Of a DNA stretch of 32,211 nt, positions 23,734 through 31,987 are shown piece by piece. A program made the translations under genes and the position numbers. The notes under the pieces are model-generated. The model did no database searches and had not been told where the DNA came from. It was given only the letters and a program-made list of their open reading frames with translations. The stretch's first letter is position 1. Each line of letters starts with the position of its first letter. Source of the stretch: BRH-c25 sp041690515 (GTDB lineage: Bacteria; Bacillota; Clostridia; Lutisporales; Lutisporaceae); NCBI GenBank assembly GCA_041690515.1, contig JAWLHF010000029.1:1-32211 (forward strand), written 5' to 3'.

Positions 23734-24771
23734 ATGAAAATAAACTTAAGGAACTTGAAAAGTTTATTTTCGCTCAAGCTTATTGTTGTCGCTACAATAT
23801 GCTTGATACTCGCTACATCTTATGTATACAGTGCGATGAAAAAGGATATAACCATTGAAGATATTGACGGAGTAAGAGTTGTAAGCACATTTAAGAATAC
23901 TGTTGAAGATGTTCTGAAAGAGAATAACATAGTGGTAAAACCGCAGGATAAGGTAAGTTTGGATATGGGCATGAAACTCGATGACGGAGTTGCCATCAAG
24001 ATATCCAGAGCAAGAGAGGTAACTATCAAGGCTGATGGCGAAGATGTGGTCCTTCTGACTACAGCACCTGATGTAAAGACCGCTCTTAACGAGGCTCAAG
24101 TCCAGCTTGGTGAAAAAGACAGGGTGGCACCTGCTTTGGATACTGAGATAAAAGGAGACACAAATATCGAAGTAGTTAGAGTCGAAGAAAAGATAGTAAA
24201 ACAGGAAATGAAAATGGATTTTACCAATCAAGTGAATGGAAGCGACAAACTTGACAAGGGCATGGTGAATGTAGTTAAGAAAGGAAGCCCCGGACTCAAA
24301 GAGCTGGCTATAAAGGTCATATTTGAGAATGGAAAAGAAGTAAAGAGAGAAATTGTTGAGGAGAAGATACTTAAAGAGCCGGTTAACGGCATCATAGAGG
24401 AAGGCAGCAGAACTACCTTTGTATCCTCTAGAGGCCAGGTTACCAGATTTGTAAGAGCACTGAAAATGACTGCAACAGCTTATGATGCGACCTTTGAGAG
24501 CTGCGGCAAGCATCCGGACCACCCTTACTACGGCATAACCTATTCAGGCCTTAAGGTAAGACCCGGTATAGTTGCGGTAGACCCAAAAGTAATCCCCCTC
24601 GGAACATATCTATATGTGGAAGGGTATGGGGAAGCCCTAGCAGCGGATATCGGCGGAGCTATAAAAGGCAACAGAATCGACTTGTATTACGAGTCACCGG
24701 CGGATGTAGCGAAATACGGCAAAAGGACGGTCAAGGTATATATACTTGATAAGCCAAGATACAAATTCTAA
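23734..24771 (+). CDS. yabE: YabE/RpfB-like cell-wall protein with DUF348, G5 and 3D domains
   Basis: This 345-residue exported protein has an N-terminal membrane or signal segment (about 15-34), two DUF348 ubiquitin-like repeats (about 42-83 and 96-140), a G5 domain (about 150-228) and a C-terminal 3D domain (about 240-340). The 3D domain shows MTATAYDAT, GIVAVDPKVIPLGTYLYVEG and ADIGGAIKGNRIDLY, with the three conserved aspartates found in MltA-like lytic transglycosylase folds. Related YabE and Rpf proteins cleave peptidoglycan and act in resuscitation or spore outgrowth. A strong AAAGGAGG precedes the ATG. It has its own promoter and keeps the conserved position before rnmV-ksgA. Confidence 0.93.
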   Translation: MKINLRNLKSLFSLKLIVVATICLILATSYVYSAMKKDITIEDIDGVRVVSTFKNTVEDVLKENNIVVKPQDKVSLDMGMKLDDGVAIKISRAREVTIKADGEDVVLLTTAPDVKTALNEAQVQLGEKDRVAPALDTEIKGDTNIEVVRVEEKIVKQEMKMDFTNQVNGSDKLDKGMVNVVKKGSPGLKELAIKVIFENGKEVKREIVEEKILKEPVNGIIEEGSRTTFVSSRGQVTRFVRALKMTATAYDATFESCGKHPDHPYYGITYSGLKVRPGIVAVDPKVIPLGTYLYVEGYGEALAADIGGAIKGNRIDLYYESPADVAKYGKRTVKVYILDKPRYKF

Positions 24772-24775
24772 AGCC

Positions 24776-24801
24776 TATCCACAGGATAAATCCTGTGGAT
24801 A
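24776..24801. repeat. Palindrome between yabE and rnmV, paired DnaA-box-like 9-mers
   Basis: TATCCACAGGAT and its exact complement flank a 2-base centre. The outer 9-mers read CTATCCACA (plus) and ATATCCACA (minus), each one base from the DnaA box TTATCCACA. The T run needed for a strong terminator is absent, so it may be a weak terminator or a DnaA-binding pair. Confidence 0.55.
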
Positions 24802-24832
24802 TATTCATTTATACAATTTGTGAGGATGAATG

Positions 24833-25381
24833 ATGATTAAAGAAACGATTGTTGTTGAAGGTAAGAACGATGCTGCGGCAGTAAAACGTGCGGTGGAAGC
24901 GGATATCATAATAACAAGCGGCTTTGGTATAAACAAGGGAATACTGGAGAGGATAATGACGGCGCAGGAGAAAAACGGCGTGATAGTACTCACCGATCCT
25001 GATTTTATGGGAGAGAAAATTAGAAATACTATCTCTGATAAAGTCAAGGGTGTGAAGCATGCCTTCATACCCAGAGAAGAGGCTCAGAAAGAAGGGGATA
25101 TTGGTGTGGAAAATGCATCACCGGCGAGCATACAGAGAGCCTTGTCCATGGCGAGATACGAGCAGGAGGAAGTATGTATTACCTTTACCAATGCTGATTT
25201 GATCTATTACGGTCTTAGCGGTGGTGAAAACGCTGCAAGCATCAGAAGCAGTCTGGGAGCTGAGTTGGGTATAGGATATGCTAATTCGAAGCAGCTTATA
25301 AACCGTCTGAACAAGTACGGTATTAGCAGGGATGAGCTTGAAAGGGCATTGACTAAGATACTGAAAAGTACGAGAAGTTAA
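24833..25381 (+). CDS. rnmV: Ribonuclease M5
   Basis: This 182-residue Toprim-fold nuclease performs the final maturation of 5S rRNA precursors. Toprim motifs are the catalytic glutamate in VVEGKNDAAAVKRAV and the DxD-type motif LTDPDFMGEKIR, followed by HAFIPREEA and GDIGVENASPASI, all typical of RNase M5. ATG 24833 gives the usual MIKETIVVEG start with GAGG seven bases upstream; ATG 24830 is an alternative. It lies 17 bases before ksgA, with which it is co-transcribed in Firmicutes. Confidence 0.95.
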   Translation: MIKETIVVEGKNDAAAVKRAVEADIIITSGFGINKGILERIMTAQEKNGVIVLTDPDFMGEKIRNTISDKVKGVKHAFIPREEAQKEGDIGVENASPASIQRALSMARYEQEEVCITFTNADLIYYGLSGGENAASIRSSLGAELGIGYANSKQLINRLNKYGISRDELERALTKILKSTRS

Positions 25382-25398
25382 TAAAAAGGATGATGCAA

Positions 25399-26259
25399 AT
25401 GAAGGACAATTCAATTACAACATCAACAAGAGAACTGATAAAAAAACATGATTTCAGGATAGCAAAGAAATTCGGACAGAACTTCCTGGTGGATGATAAT
25501 GTTCTGAAAGCTATAATAGAAGGCTCTGAGCTTTCGAAGGATGACTGTGTCCTTGAAATAGGTCCGGGACTGGGAGTTATGACACAGATATTATGTGAGA
25601 AAGCAGGCAGAGTATTGGCTGTTGAAATAGACAGGAACCTTATACCGATTCTCAGGGTAGCAATGTTCGGCTTTGATAACTTCAATCTTATAAATGATGA
25701 TATATTAAAGCTGGATTTGGAAAAGACATTGGAGGAGAATTTTGGAAATGTTCCGGTAAAAGTGGTGGCAAACCTGCCTTATTATATTACAACTCCGATA
25801 ATAATGAAGCTTTTAGAGGGGCGGGTAAACCTCAAAAGCATTACAATAATGGTACAAAAGGAAGTTGGAGAAAGACTTTGTGCAGCTCCCGGAGGTAAGG
25901 ATTATGGAGCGATTACAGTTGCTGTACAATACAGATGTATACCCAATAAGATCCTTGTGGTTCCTCCTGAGGCGTTTATTCCGCAACCGGAGGTTGAGTC
26001 CATGGTAGTGCGGCTGGATTTAAGGGATAGACCGCCTGTATCGGTAAATGACGAGAAAACGTACTTCAGAGTTGTCAAAGCATCCTTCGGACAACGCAGA
26101 AAAACCCTTTTAAACGCACTGGCATCAGGGAATCTGGGAAAATCAAAAGAAGAACTTAAAATCATACTACAGGATAATGGCATCGAAGCAAATAGACGAG
26201 GAGAGACCTTATCCCTTGGGGAGTTTGCAAGTATTGCCAATAGCCTTTCGTCACGATAA
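25399..26259 (+). CDS. rsmA: 16S rRNA (adenine1518-N6/adenine1519-N6)-dimethyltransferase
   Basis: This 286-residue enzyme is KsgA/RsmA, which dimethylates two adenines in the 3' helix of 16S rRNA late in small-subunit assembly. It shows FGQNFLVDDNVL, SAM motif I LEIGPGLGVMTQ, VEIDRNLIPIL, motif IV ANLPYYITTPI, and QPEVESMVVRL with FGQRRKTLLNAL in the C-terminal domain. ATG 25399 is preferred (spacing nine from AAAAGGA); ATG 25390 or 25393 would add two or three residues. Confidence 0.96.
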   Translation: MKDNSITTSTRELIKKHDFRIAKKFGQNFLVDDNVLKAIIEGSELSKDDCVLEIGPGLGVMTQILCEKAGRVLAVEIDRNLIPILRVAMFGFDNFNLINDDILKLDLEKTLEENFGNVPVKVVANLPYYITTPIIMKLLEGRVNLKSITIMVQKEVGERLCAAPGGKDYGAITVAVQYRCIPNKILVVPPEAFIPQPEVESMVVRLDLRDRPPVSVNDEKTYFRVVKASFGQRRKTLLNALASGNLGKSKEELKIILQDNGIEANRRGETLSLGEFASIANSLSSR

Positions 26260-26277
26260 AATAGAAAAAATATGTTC

Positions 26278-26329
26278 ACATTTACCCCCTTGATACATAT
26301 ATTAGTAATGACTATGTATAGAAGGGGGT
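26278..26329 (+). promoter_or_regulatory. Inverted repeat and SigK-like promoter before the 26336 gene
   Basis: ACCCCCTTGATACATA (26284-26299) pairs with TATGTATAGAAGGGGGT (26313-26329) with one extra base and one mismatch. The right arm contains the ribosome binding site GAAGGGGG. In the same place AC (26278-26279), 16 bases and CATATATTA (26296-26304) match the SigK promoter pattern. If that promoter is used, the left arm is not transcribed and the repeat is more likely an operator than an RNA hairpin. Confidence 0.5.
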
Positions 26330-26335
26330 TATTCT

Positions 26336-27757
26336 GTGGCATCAAATAATGAGTATAAAAGATATTTTATTATACTGCAGGAAGATGATAAAGGATATGA
26401 AATGTCACCTGGGAAGCTGCCAACCGGTTATGTCAAAATTGAAGTGAAGAATAGCAAGGTGAGACTAAATACATTTGTACAGAACGTAAAGCATGAGGAA
26501 GGAATTGAGTATAGGCTGATATTGGTGGCATCCGGTAAAAAACTGGCTGTGGATGCAGGGAAAATACTTATTGACAGCAGCGGAAGAGGAGAGCTTTCCC
26601 ATGAGTTTGAATCGGACAATGTTTTAAAAAGCGGCTTGAATATTGCAGACTTTACTGTTGCAGCTGTTTCCAGCGGAGTATCAATACCTCTTTCGGGATA
26701 TACCGGAAGGGATAAGCTGGAATGGAAGGGTAAGTATGATATAGTAAACAGACCTAAGGATCATGAGGCATCAAGGATAGATAAGAAAATCACAGTTGAG
26801 GAGATCGTGCCGGAGATACCAAAACCACCAGTGCAACCGGCACCTGTGATGGAGCCTATGCCTGAACCTGAGCCTGTCATTGTTGAAGCGCCTGTTCCAA
26901 AGCCTGAGCCTGTTATTGTGGAGGTACCTGCTCCAAAACCGGAACCTGTTGTTGTGGAGATTCCAGAGCCAGCACCTATGCCTATGCCCATGCCTGAACC
27001 AGCGCCGGAACCGGCAGTCGTAGAGAAGCCGCATATATATAAAAGCAAGGTGGAAATCGGAATTATCATGCCTAAATGTCCTCCAATGGCACCGATAGAA
27101 GAACCCTGTGACATGGCACCTGTAGAAGCTCCGTGCAAAATGGAGCCGATAGAAGCGCCTTGTGAGATAGAGGCAATAGAAGTACCTTGCGAAGTAGAAA
27201 AAAAGAAAGTTGAATATGAGGATATACATCAATACTATTGTGATGATGACGACAGCGATAGTGATAGTGACAGTGACGATAGGCCGAAGCATAAGAAGCA
27301 TCACGAGCATGAGCTTTCACCTTATTACAGCGGGGCAATGTACAGTAAGCTGAAGAGGCTGGTAAGGAAGCTGAGAAGGTATGAACCTTTTGAAAAGGAA
27401 AGAGATTGTGACTGGTTCAAGGTAGGGGACGACATATATGAAATAAACAATGTAGCAGTACCTTACATGGGTTATATGATGCCTTTGGGATATCCTTTCA
27501 TGTCTGAAGGCTGCAGTCTGATGGCAGACAGGAAGGGATATATACTCGGCGTGAAATATGATGATGAAGAAGATGATGATGACAGGAAGCTGATAAAATA
27601 TATTTTCTTCGGAGTGCCGGCAATATATAGCAAGAAAAATCATTACTACTACAGATCCAGAGGTTTTACAGAATTCAGGCCGCATAAATCCAGAGAGCAC
27701 GGCTATTTCATAATGTGCCTGGATATAAGAAGCGGTATGCTATGCAAAATGAGCTAG
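26336..27757 (+). CDS. Low-complexity protein with Cys repeats and Asp/Ser and His tracts, function unknown
   Basis: I do not recognise this 473-residue protein beyond a general similarity to clostridial proteins of unknown function found after ksgA. Residues 1-145 form a compact beta-rich-looking domain (YFIILQEDDKGYEMSPGKLP). About 160-231 is Pro/Glu/Val-rich, with three copies of a KPEPVIVEVPAP-like unit. About 245-290 has four 9-residue units of the form [I/V]-E-x-P-C (IEEPCDMAP, VEAPCKMEP, IEAPCEIEA, IEVPCEVEK). About 300-312 is an Asp/Ser tract, followed by a Lys/His-rich tract. The last 150 residues form a second globular domain with many Tyr (FFGVPAIYSKKNHYYY). There is no signal peptide. 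Start is GTG 26336 after GAAGGGGG. The SigK-like promoter and the composition suggest a mother-cell or spore-surface protein; this is inference. Confidence 0.8.
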   Translation: MASNNEYKRYFIILQEDDKGYEMSPGKLPTGYVKIEVKNSKVRLNTFVQNVKHEEGIEYRLILVASGKKLAVDAGKILIDSSGRGELSHEFESDNVLKSGLNIADFTVAAVSSGVSIPLSGYTGRDKLEWKGKYDIVNRPKDHEASRIDKKITVEEIVPEIPKPPVQPAPVMEPMPEPEPVIVEAPVPKPEPVIVEVPAPKPEPVVVEIPEPAPMPMPMPEPAPEPAVVEKPHIYKSKVEIGIIMPKCPPMAPIEEPCDMAPVEAPCKMEPIEAPCEIEAIEVPCEVEKKKVEYEDIHQYYCDDDDSDSDSDSDDRPKHKKHHEHELSPYYSGAMYSKLKRLVRKLRRYEPFEKERDCDWFKVGDDIYEINNVAVPYMGYMMPLGYPFMSEGCSLMADRKGYILGVKYDDEEDDDDRKLIKYIFFGVPAIYSKKNHYYYRSRGFTEFRPHKSREHGYFIMCLDIRSGMLCKMS

Positions 27758-27845
27758 ATTGATGAAAAATTTTCTATAAAAAAGTCCTTGGTTTTGTGAT
27801 AGAATTAGACATATAGAAATTGAAGTACAGAAGAGGATTGATTTT

Positions 27846-28961
27846 GTGAAAATAGATAATTTGATAGATAGGAAGCTTATTAAAAATATTGATATAGGTA
27901 TAGTAATCTCTACCGTATTGCTTGTAATTTGCGGTTTTTTAGCTATCTCCAGCGCTACACACATAACAACCGGCGGCCCCGCAGGAACCCTGAAGGTACA
28001 AATAGTTGCATTTATTTTAGGAATCATAGGCATTCTGGTAATATTACTCATTGATTATAAGAGCTTTGCTGACAACTACGTGCTTATATATGGAACAAAT
28101 ATATTCTTGTTGGTACTAGTGTTGATAATAGGATTTTCTACTAAAGGAACAAAGGGCTGGATCGACCTTGGCCCTGTGAACCTGCAGCCTTCGGAAATTG
28201 TAAAGCTCGGGTATATTCTCACTTTTGCCAAATTTCTTGAAAAAAAGAAGGATGACTTAAATAGACTGGTAGACATACTACCTGCTATGCTTCATTTAGG
28301 CGTTGTTGTAGGATTGATAATGCTGCAGCCTGACTTCGGAACTGCTCTGGTTTTTATTTTTGTATCAATATTCATGCTATTTGCCGCAGGGATAAACTAT
28401 AAGATAGTTGCAGGTGCATTTGGAACCTTTTTAATAAGTCTGCCTGTAATGTGGCAGTTTCTGAAGCCATATCAGAAGGACAGAATATTAGTGTTCCTCA
28501 ATCCTGAACTGGATCCTATGGGTAAAGGATATCAAGTGATACAATCGCAAACAGCAATAGGCTCTGGAAAATTCTTGGGGAAAGGGCTTTTTCAAGGTAC
28601 TCAGAACAACCTCGGCTTCATACCTGAGAGACATACTGACTTCATTTTCTCAGTTATAGGAGAAGAAGTTGGACTTATAGGAGCTTTGATAATATTACTA
28701 CTCTTCATGTGGCTGCTACTGAGGTGCATACACATTGCAAAGGTATCCAAGGATGACTATGGTATGCTTATATGTGTAGGTATAATGGCAATGTTCCTAT
28801 TTCATGTGCTGGAGAATATAGGGATGACAATAGGCTTGATGCCGGTTACCGGTATTCCGCTGCCCTTTATAAGCTATGGAGGAAGTTCTCTGCTCACCAA
28901 TATGGCCGCCATAGGACTGGTGTTGAATGTTGGGATGAGAAGACAGGTAATAAGATTCTAA
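27846..28961 (+). CDS. rodA: RodA-type peptidoglycan polymerase (SEDS family)
   Basis: This 371-residue membrane protein of the FtsW/RodA/SpoVE family has about ten transmembrane segments. SEDS family blocks are present: KGTKGWIDLGPVNLQPSEIVKLG in mid-protein, LQPDFGTALVF containing the catalytic-loop aspartate, QSQTAIGSGKFLGKG, FIPERHTDFIFSVIGEEVG, and GIPLPFISYGGSSLL near the end. These favour RodA over FtsW or SpoVE because of GxGxxxGKGLFQGTQ and the short length, but SpoVE-like sporulation use cannot be excluded. Start is GTG 27846 after AAGAGG; no ATG is in a suitable position. It is followed by a terminator and is probably monocistronic. Confidence 0.9.
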   Translation: MKIDNLIDRKLIKNIDIGIVISTVLLVICGFLAISSATHITTGGPAGTLKVQIVAFILGIIGILVILLIDYKSFADNYVLIYGTNIFLLVLVLIIGFSTKGTKGWIDLGPVNLQPSEIVKLGYILTFAKFLEKKKDDLNRLVDILPAMLHLGVVVGLIMLQPDFGTALVFIFVSIFMLFAAGINYKIVAGAFGTFLISLPVMWQFLKPYQKDRILVFLNPELDPMGKGYQVIQSQTAIGSGKFLGKGLFQGTQNNLGFIPERHTDFIFSVIGEEVGLIGALIILLLFMWLLLRCIHIAKVSKDDYGMLICVGIMAMFLFHVLENIGMTIGLMPVTGIPLPFISYGGSSLLTNMAAIGLVLNVGMRRQVIRF

Positions 28962-28982
28962 GAATAGAATATTAATGCATAG

Positions 28983-29011
28983 AACTCTGGAATGTATCCG
29001 GAGTTTTTTTG
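28983..29011 (+). terminator. Rho-independent terminator of rodA
   Basis: A 9-bp stem (AACTCTGGA / TCCGGAGTT, one G-T pair) with a 5-base loop runs into a seven-T tract, 22 bases after the rodA stop codon. Confidence 0.9.
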
Positions 29012-29058
29012 TATACAAATACAATGTTTATGCATAAAAACAATGCGAAACAAAAAAA

Positions 29059-29135
29059 AGCTATACCGCGGGCAAAGGACGTTAAGGTCCGGAAAGCCAA
29101 CGCGGTGTCGGGTTTGAAAGATGTTGCTGCGAGCT
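29059..29135 (+). ncRNA. Structured RNA candidate with a GEMM-like fold, class uncertain
   Basis: A GC-rich island in AT-rich DNA can fold as three helices: P1 AGCT/AGCT (29059-29062 and 29132-29135); P2 GGC-AAA-GGAC with GTCC-GGAAA-GCC (29071-29098); P3 CGCGG/CTGCG (29101-29105 and 29126-29130). The GGCAAA...AAAGCC pattern resembles the c-di-GMP-I (GEMM) riboswitch, but the conserved GACGCAAAGCC is shortened to GGAAAGCC and there is no GAAA loop. An alternative helix ATACCGCG/CGCGGTGT is also strong. No expression platform follows, and the argG promoter lies downstream of it. On the minus strand the region ends in TTTTTTTT, so a reverse transcript or terminator is also possible. Confidence 0.35.
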
Positions 29136-29177
29136 GATTGTGCATAAAAATAAAAAAATATTCATTAATTTACAAAT

Positions 29178-29211
29178 AGTACTTGCATATTTATGCAAGT
29201 ACTATTATAAT
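29178..29211 (+). promoter_or_regulatory. argG promoter and ARG-box operator
   Basis: A perfect 12-bp inverted repeat, AGTACTTGCATA / TATGCAAGTACT with a TT centre (29178-29203), overlaps the promoter TTGCAT (29183-29188), 17 bases, TATAAT (29206-29211). The same promoter and TTGCATA core recur before argC. The TGCATAA core resembles ArgR/AhrC boxes. Additional TGCATAAAAA copies lie at 29031-29040 and 29141-29150. Confidence 0.8.
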
Positions 29212-29250
29212 TATTATCAATCGATTATTTAAGTACTGGAGGTTTTTTGT

Positions 29251-30495
29251 ATGGATGCAAATAAGAAAAAGGTAGTACTGGCATATTCAGGAGGATTGGA
29301 TACTTCTATAATAATTCCGTGGTTGAAGGAAAATTATGATTTGGACGTAATTGCATGCTGTGTTGATGTGGGTCAGGGAGATGAAGTTGCACCTGTCAAG
29401 CAAAAGGCATTGAATACGGGGGCTTCAAAAGTTTATGTGATTGATGCCAGAAAGGAATTTGCAGAGGATTACATCATGCCCACCATAAAGGCAGGGGCAA
29501 TATATGAGGGCAAGTATTTGCTTGGTACTGCCATGGCAAGACCCCTGATAGCAAAAAAACTTGTTGAGGTTGCAGAAAAGGAAGGAGCTATGTATATTGC
29601 TCATGGCTGTACTGGAAAAGGTAACGATCAGGTGCGCTTTGAACTGACTATAAAGGCTCTGAATCCGGATATACAGGTTATAGCTCCGTGGCGTATATGG
29701 GATATCAAATCAAGAGAGCAAGCGGTTGATTATGCGGCGGCCAGGGGAATACCTTTGCCGGTAACCAAAGAGCGTCCATATAGCAGGGATAAGAACTTAT
29801 GGCATTTGAGTCATGAGGGCGTAGATCTGGAGGATACATGGAACTCGCATCCTACAGATATATATCAACTAACTGTGGCACCGGAGGATGCACCTGATGA
29901 ACCGGAACAGGTTGAAATAGAATTTGAGAAGGGTATACCGGTAAAACTAAACGGAGTTGCAGAGGATGCGATGACAATAGTTGAGAAGCTTAATGAAATC
30001 GGAGGCAGAAACGGTGTAGGCGTAATCGACATGGTTGAAAACAGACTGGTAGGAATGAAGTCAAGGGGAGTATATGAGACACCGGGTGGAACAATACTAT
30101 ATACAGCCCATAAGGAACTGGAGTATATAACTCTTGACAAGGAGACAATGCGATTTAAACAGATGATTTCTGATAAATATGCAGACCTGGTATATAATGG
30201 GCAATGGCATACTCCTTTGAAGGAAGCTATGGACGCCTTTGTGGATTCCACTCAACAGAATGTTACAGGGGTAGTACGGCTGAAGCTGTATAAGGGCTCA
30301 TGTACCGTTGTTGGAATGGATTCCATGTACTCATTGTACAATAAGGACTTTGCGACCTTTGGAGAGAATGTTGATAATATATATAATCAGAAGGATTCGG
30401 AAGGCTTTATCAATCTGTTCGGACTGCCAATTGAGGTGATGGCCCTGATGAATAAGAAGCTGGAGAAGCAGCAGGAGGAAAGGAAGATAGTCTAA
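29251..30495 (+). CDS. argG: Argininosuccinate synthase
   Basis: This 414-residue cytosolic enzyme joins citrulline and aspartate with ATP hydrolysis in the penultimate step of arginine synthesis. It has the ATP pyrophosphatase motif AYSGGLDTS near the N-terminus, AHGCTGKGNDQVRFE, APWRIWD, PYSRDKNLWHLSHEG and LEDTW, all conserved. The ATG follows TGGAGG with nine-base spacing. The argH ATG follows directly after its TAA, so they form an operon. Transcription starts from the adjacent ARG-box promoter. Confidence 0.97.
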   Translation: MDANKKKVVLAYSGGLDTSIIIPWLKENYDLDVIACCVDVGQGDEVAPVKQKALNTGASKVYVIDARKEFAEDYIMPTIKAGAIYEGKYLLGTAMARPLIAKKLVEVAEKEGAMYIAHGCTGKGNDQVRFELTIKALNPDIQVIAPWRIWDIKSREQAVDYAAARGIPLPVTKERPYSRDKNLWHLSHEGVDLEDTWNSHPTDIYQLTVAPEDAPDEPEQVEIEFEKGIPVKLNGVAEDAMTIVEKLNEIGGRNGVGVIDMVENRLVGMKSRGVYETPGGTILYTAHKELEYITLDKETMRFKQMISDKYADLVYNGQWHTPLKEAMDAFVDSTQQNVTGVVRLKLYKGSCTVVGMDSMYSLYNKDFATFGENVDNIYNQKDSEGFINLFGLPIEVMALMNKKLEKQQEERKIV

Positions 30496-31899
30496 ATGAA
30501 GCTATGGGGAGGAAGGTTCAGCAAAGATACTGCAAAACTGGCTGAAGATTTCAATGCATCTATTTCGGTTGATTCAAGGCTGTATCTTCAGGATATTAAA
30601 GGAAGCAAAGCCCATGCGGTTATGCTTGGAAAATGCGGAATAATAGGCATCGAAGAAGCGGCTGAGATAGTAAATGCATTGGAGGAAATCGGACGGGAGC
30701 TTGAGTCAGGTGGAGTTGAGCTTTCCAATGATTCGGAAGATATTCATATGAACATAGAAAAGCTTCTTATTGAAAAGATAGGAGAGACAGGAAAAAAGCT
30801 TCATACAGCCAGAAGCAGAAACGACCAGGTGGCTCTCGATTTGAGGATGTACCTGAGAGAAGAGATATATGGGATATTGGATCTCTTTGCAGGACTGGAG
30901 GCTTTGCTGCTTGACAAGGCAGAACAGAACATTGGTGTCATCATACCTGGATATACTCATATGCAGAAGGCTCAGCCTGTTACTCTGGGACATCACTTCA
31001 TGGCTTACTTTGAAATGTTCAGGCGTGACATGGATAGGTTTGCTGACTGCGTGAAGCGGATAGATGTGATGCCTCTGGGAAGCTGTGCACTTGCGGGAAC
31101 TACATACCCCATTGACAGGAAGATGGTAGCAGAGACACTTGATTTCTCTGATGTTTCTCGCAATTCAATAGATGCAGTTTCCGACAGGGATTTTGCAATT
31201 GAGTTTATCAGCTGCTGTACTTTTGGGATGATGCACCTTAGTCGCTTTTGCGAGGAACTGGTTTTGTGGAGTACTCAAGAATTCGGATATATTGAGATGG
31301 ATGACGGTTACAGCACAGGCAGCAGTATTATGCCCCAGAAAAAGAACCCTGATATTGCAGAATTGATAAGAGGAAAGACAGGAAGGGTGTATGGGGATCT
31401 TATATGTCTATTGACGGTGATGAAGGCTCTTCCGCTGTCCTATAACAAGGATCTGCAGGAGGATAAGGAAGCTGTGTTCGACGCAGGGGATACACTTAAG
31501 TCGTGTATTTCAGTGTTTACACCTATGCTTGAATCGATGAATGTTAATAAGGATAGAATAGAAGAGAACTTAAAGGGAGGCTTTCTAAATGCAACAGACC
31601 TGGCTGACTATCTGGTGCTGAAAGGGGTGGCATTCAGGGATGCTCATGCAATAGCAGGAAAGCTGGTGAGTTTCTGCATAGCAGGGAATAAAGAGCTGCT
31701 GGAGCTTTCACTGGAGGACTTCAAAGGTTTTTCTTCCCGCATAGAACAAGATATTTTTGAGTTTCTGAAGCTGGAGATATGCTTATCCAGACGTAATACT
31801 GCTGGGGGGCCCTCCCGGGAGCGGGTAAAAGAGGCTGTAGAGAATGGCAGGGCTTTTATAAAACATTTCATGGTAAGTCTTAGCAAAGACGGTGTATAA
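30496..31899 (+). CDS. argH: Argininosuccinate lyase
   Basis: This 467-residue enzyme of the fumarase/aspartase superfamily splits argininosuccinate into arginine and fumarate. N-terminal MKLWGGRFSKDT, HTARSRNDQVALDLR, GYTHMQKAQPVTLGHH, and the superfamily signature GSSIMPQKKNPD at about 274-285 are all visible. Its stop-to-start junction with argG (TAA then ATG, zero spacing) shows tight coupling. Fumarate produced here can be used by the class I fumarase encoded 26 kb to the left. After its stop codon a 200-base region leads to argC. Confidence 0.97.
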   Translation: MKLWGGRFSKDTAKLAEDFNASISVDSRLYLQDIKGSKAHAVMLGKCGIIGIEEAAEIVNALEEIGRELESGGVELSNDSEDIHMNIEKLLIEKIGETGKKLHTARSRNDQVALDLRMYLREEIYGILDLFAGLEALLLDKAEQNIGVIIPGYTHMQKAQPVTLGHHFMAYFEMFRRDMDRFADCVKRIDVMPLGSCALAGTTYPIDRKMVAETLDFSDVSRNSIDAVSDRDFAIEFISCCTFGMMHLSRFCEELVLWSTQEFGYIEMDDGYSTGSSIMPQKKNPDIAELIRGKTGRVYGDLICLLTVMKALPLSYNKDLQEDKEAVFDAGDTLKSCISVFTPMLESMNVNKDRIEENLKGGFLNATDLADYLVLKGVAFRDAHAIAGKLVSFCIAGNKELLELSLEDFKGFSSRIEQDIFEFLKLEICLSRRNTAGGPSRERVKEAVENGRAFIKHFMVSLSKDGV

Positions 31900-31987
31900 A
31901 AATACGCGATGCTGAGTTTTGCGATCCGCTTGTTGACGAGTTTAGAGCATGTACTATATAAAATAGCAGTCGCACAAAAATAGAAAG

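Noticed and set aside
23764..24522. 252-codon minus-strand open frame opposite yabE
   Set aside because: It lies wholly within yabE, has no recognisable domain, and its composition is typical of antisense reading.
26824..27030. CRISPR-like direct repeats in the GAGCCTGT region
   Set aside because: The repeats are in-frame codons of a Pro-Glu-Val protein repeat with no unique spacers of constant length.
26761..27310. Gly/Ser-rich and Arg/His-rich minus-strand frames opposite the low-complexity protein
   Set aside because: They arise from the repetitive GAA/CCT-type codons of the plus-strand Pro-Glu repeat; no start signals are present.
29059..29135. Glycine riboswitch or small SRP RNA
   Set aside because: GGCAAAGGAC and GGTCCGGAA are partial matches, but the GGAGAG partner of glycine riboswitches and the GGAA-capped SRP helix are both missing.
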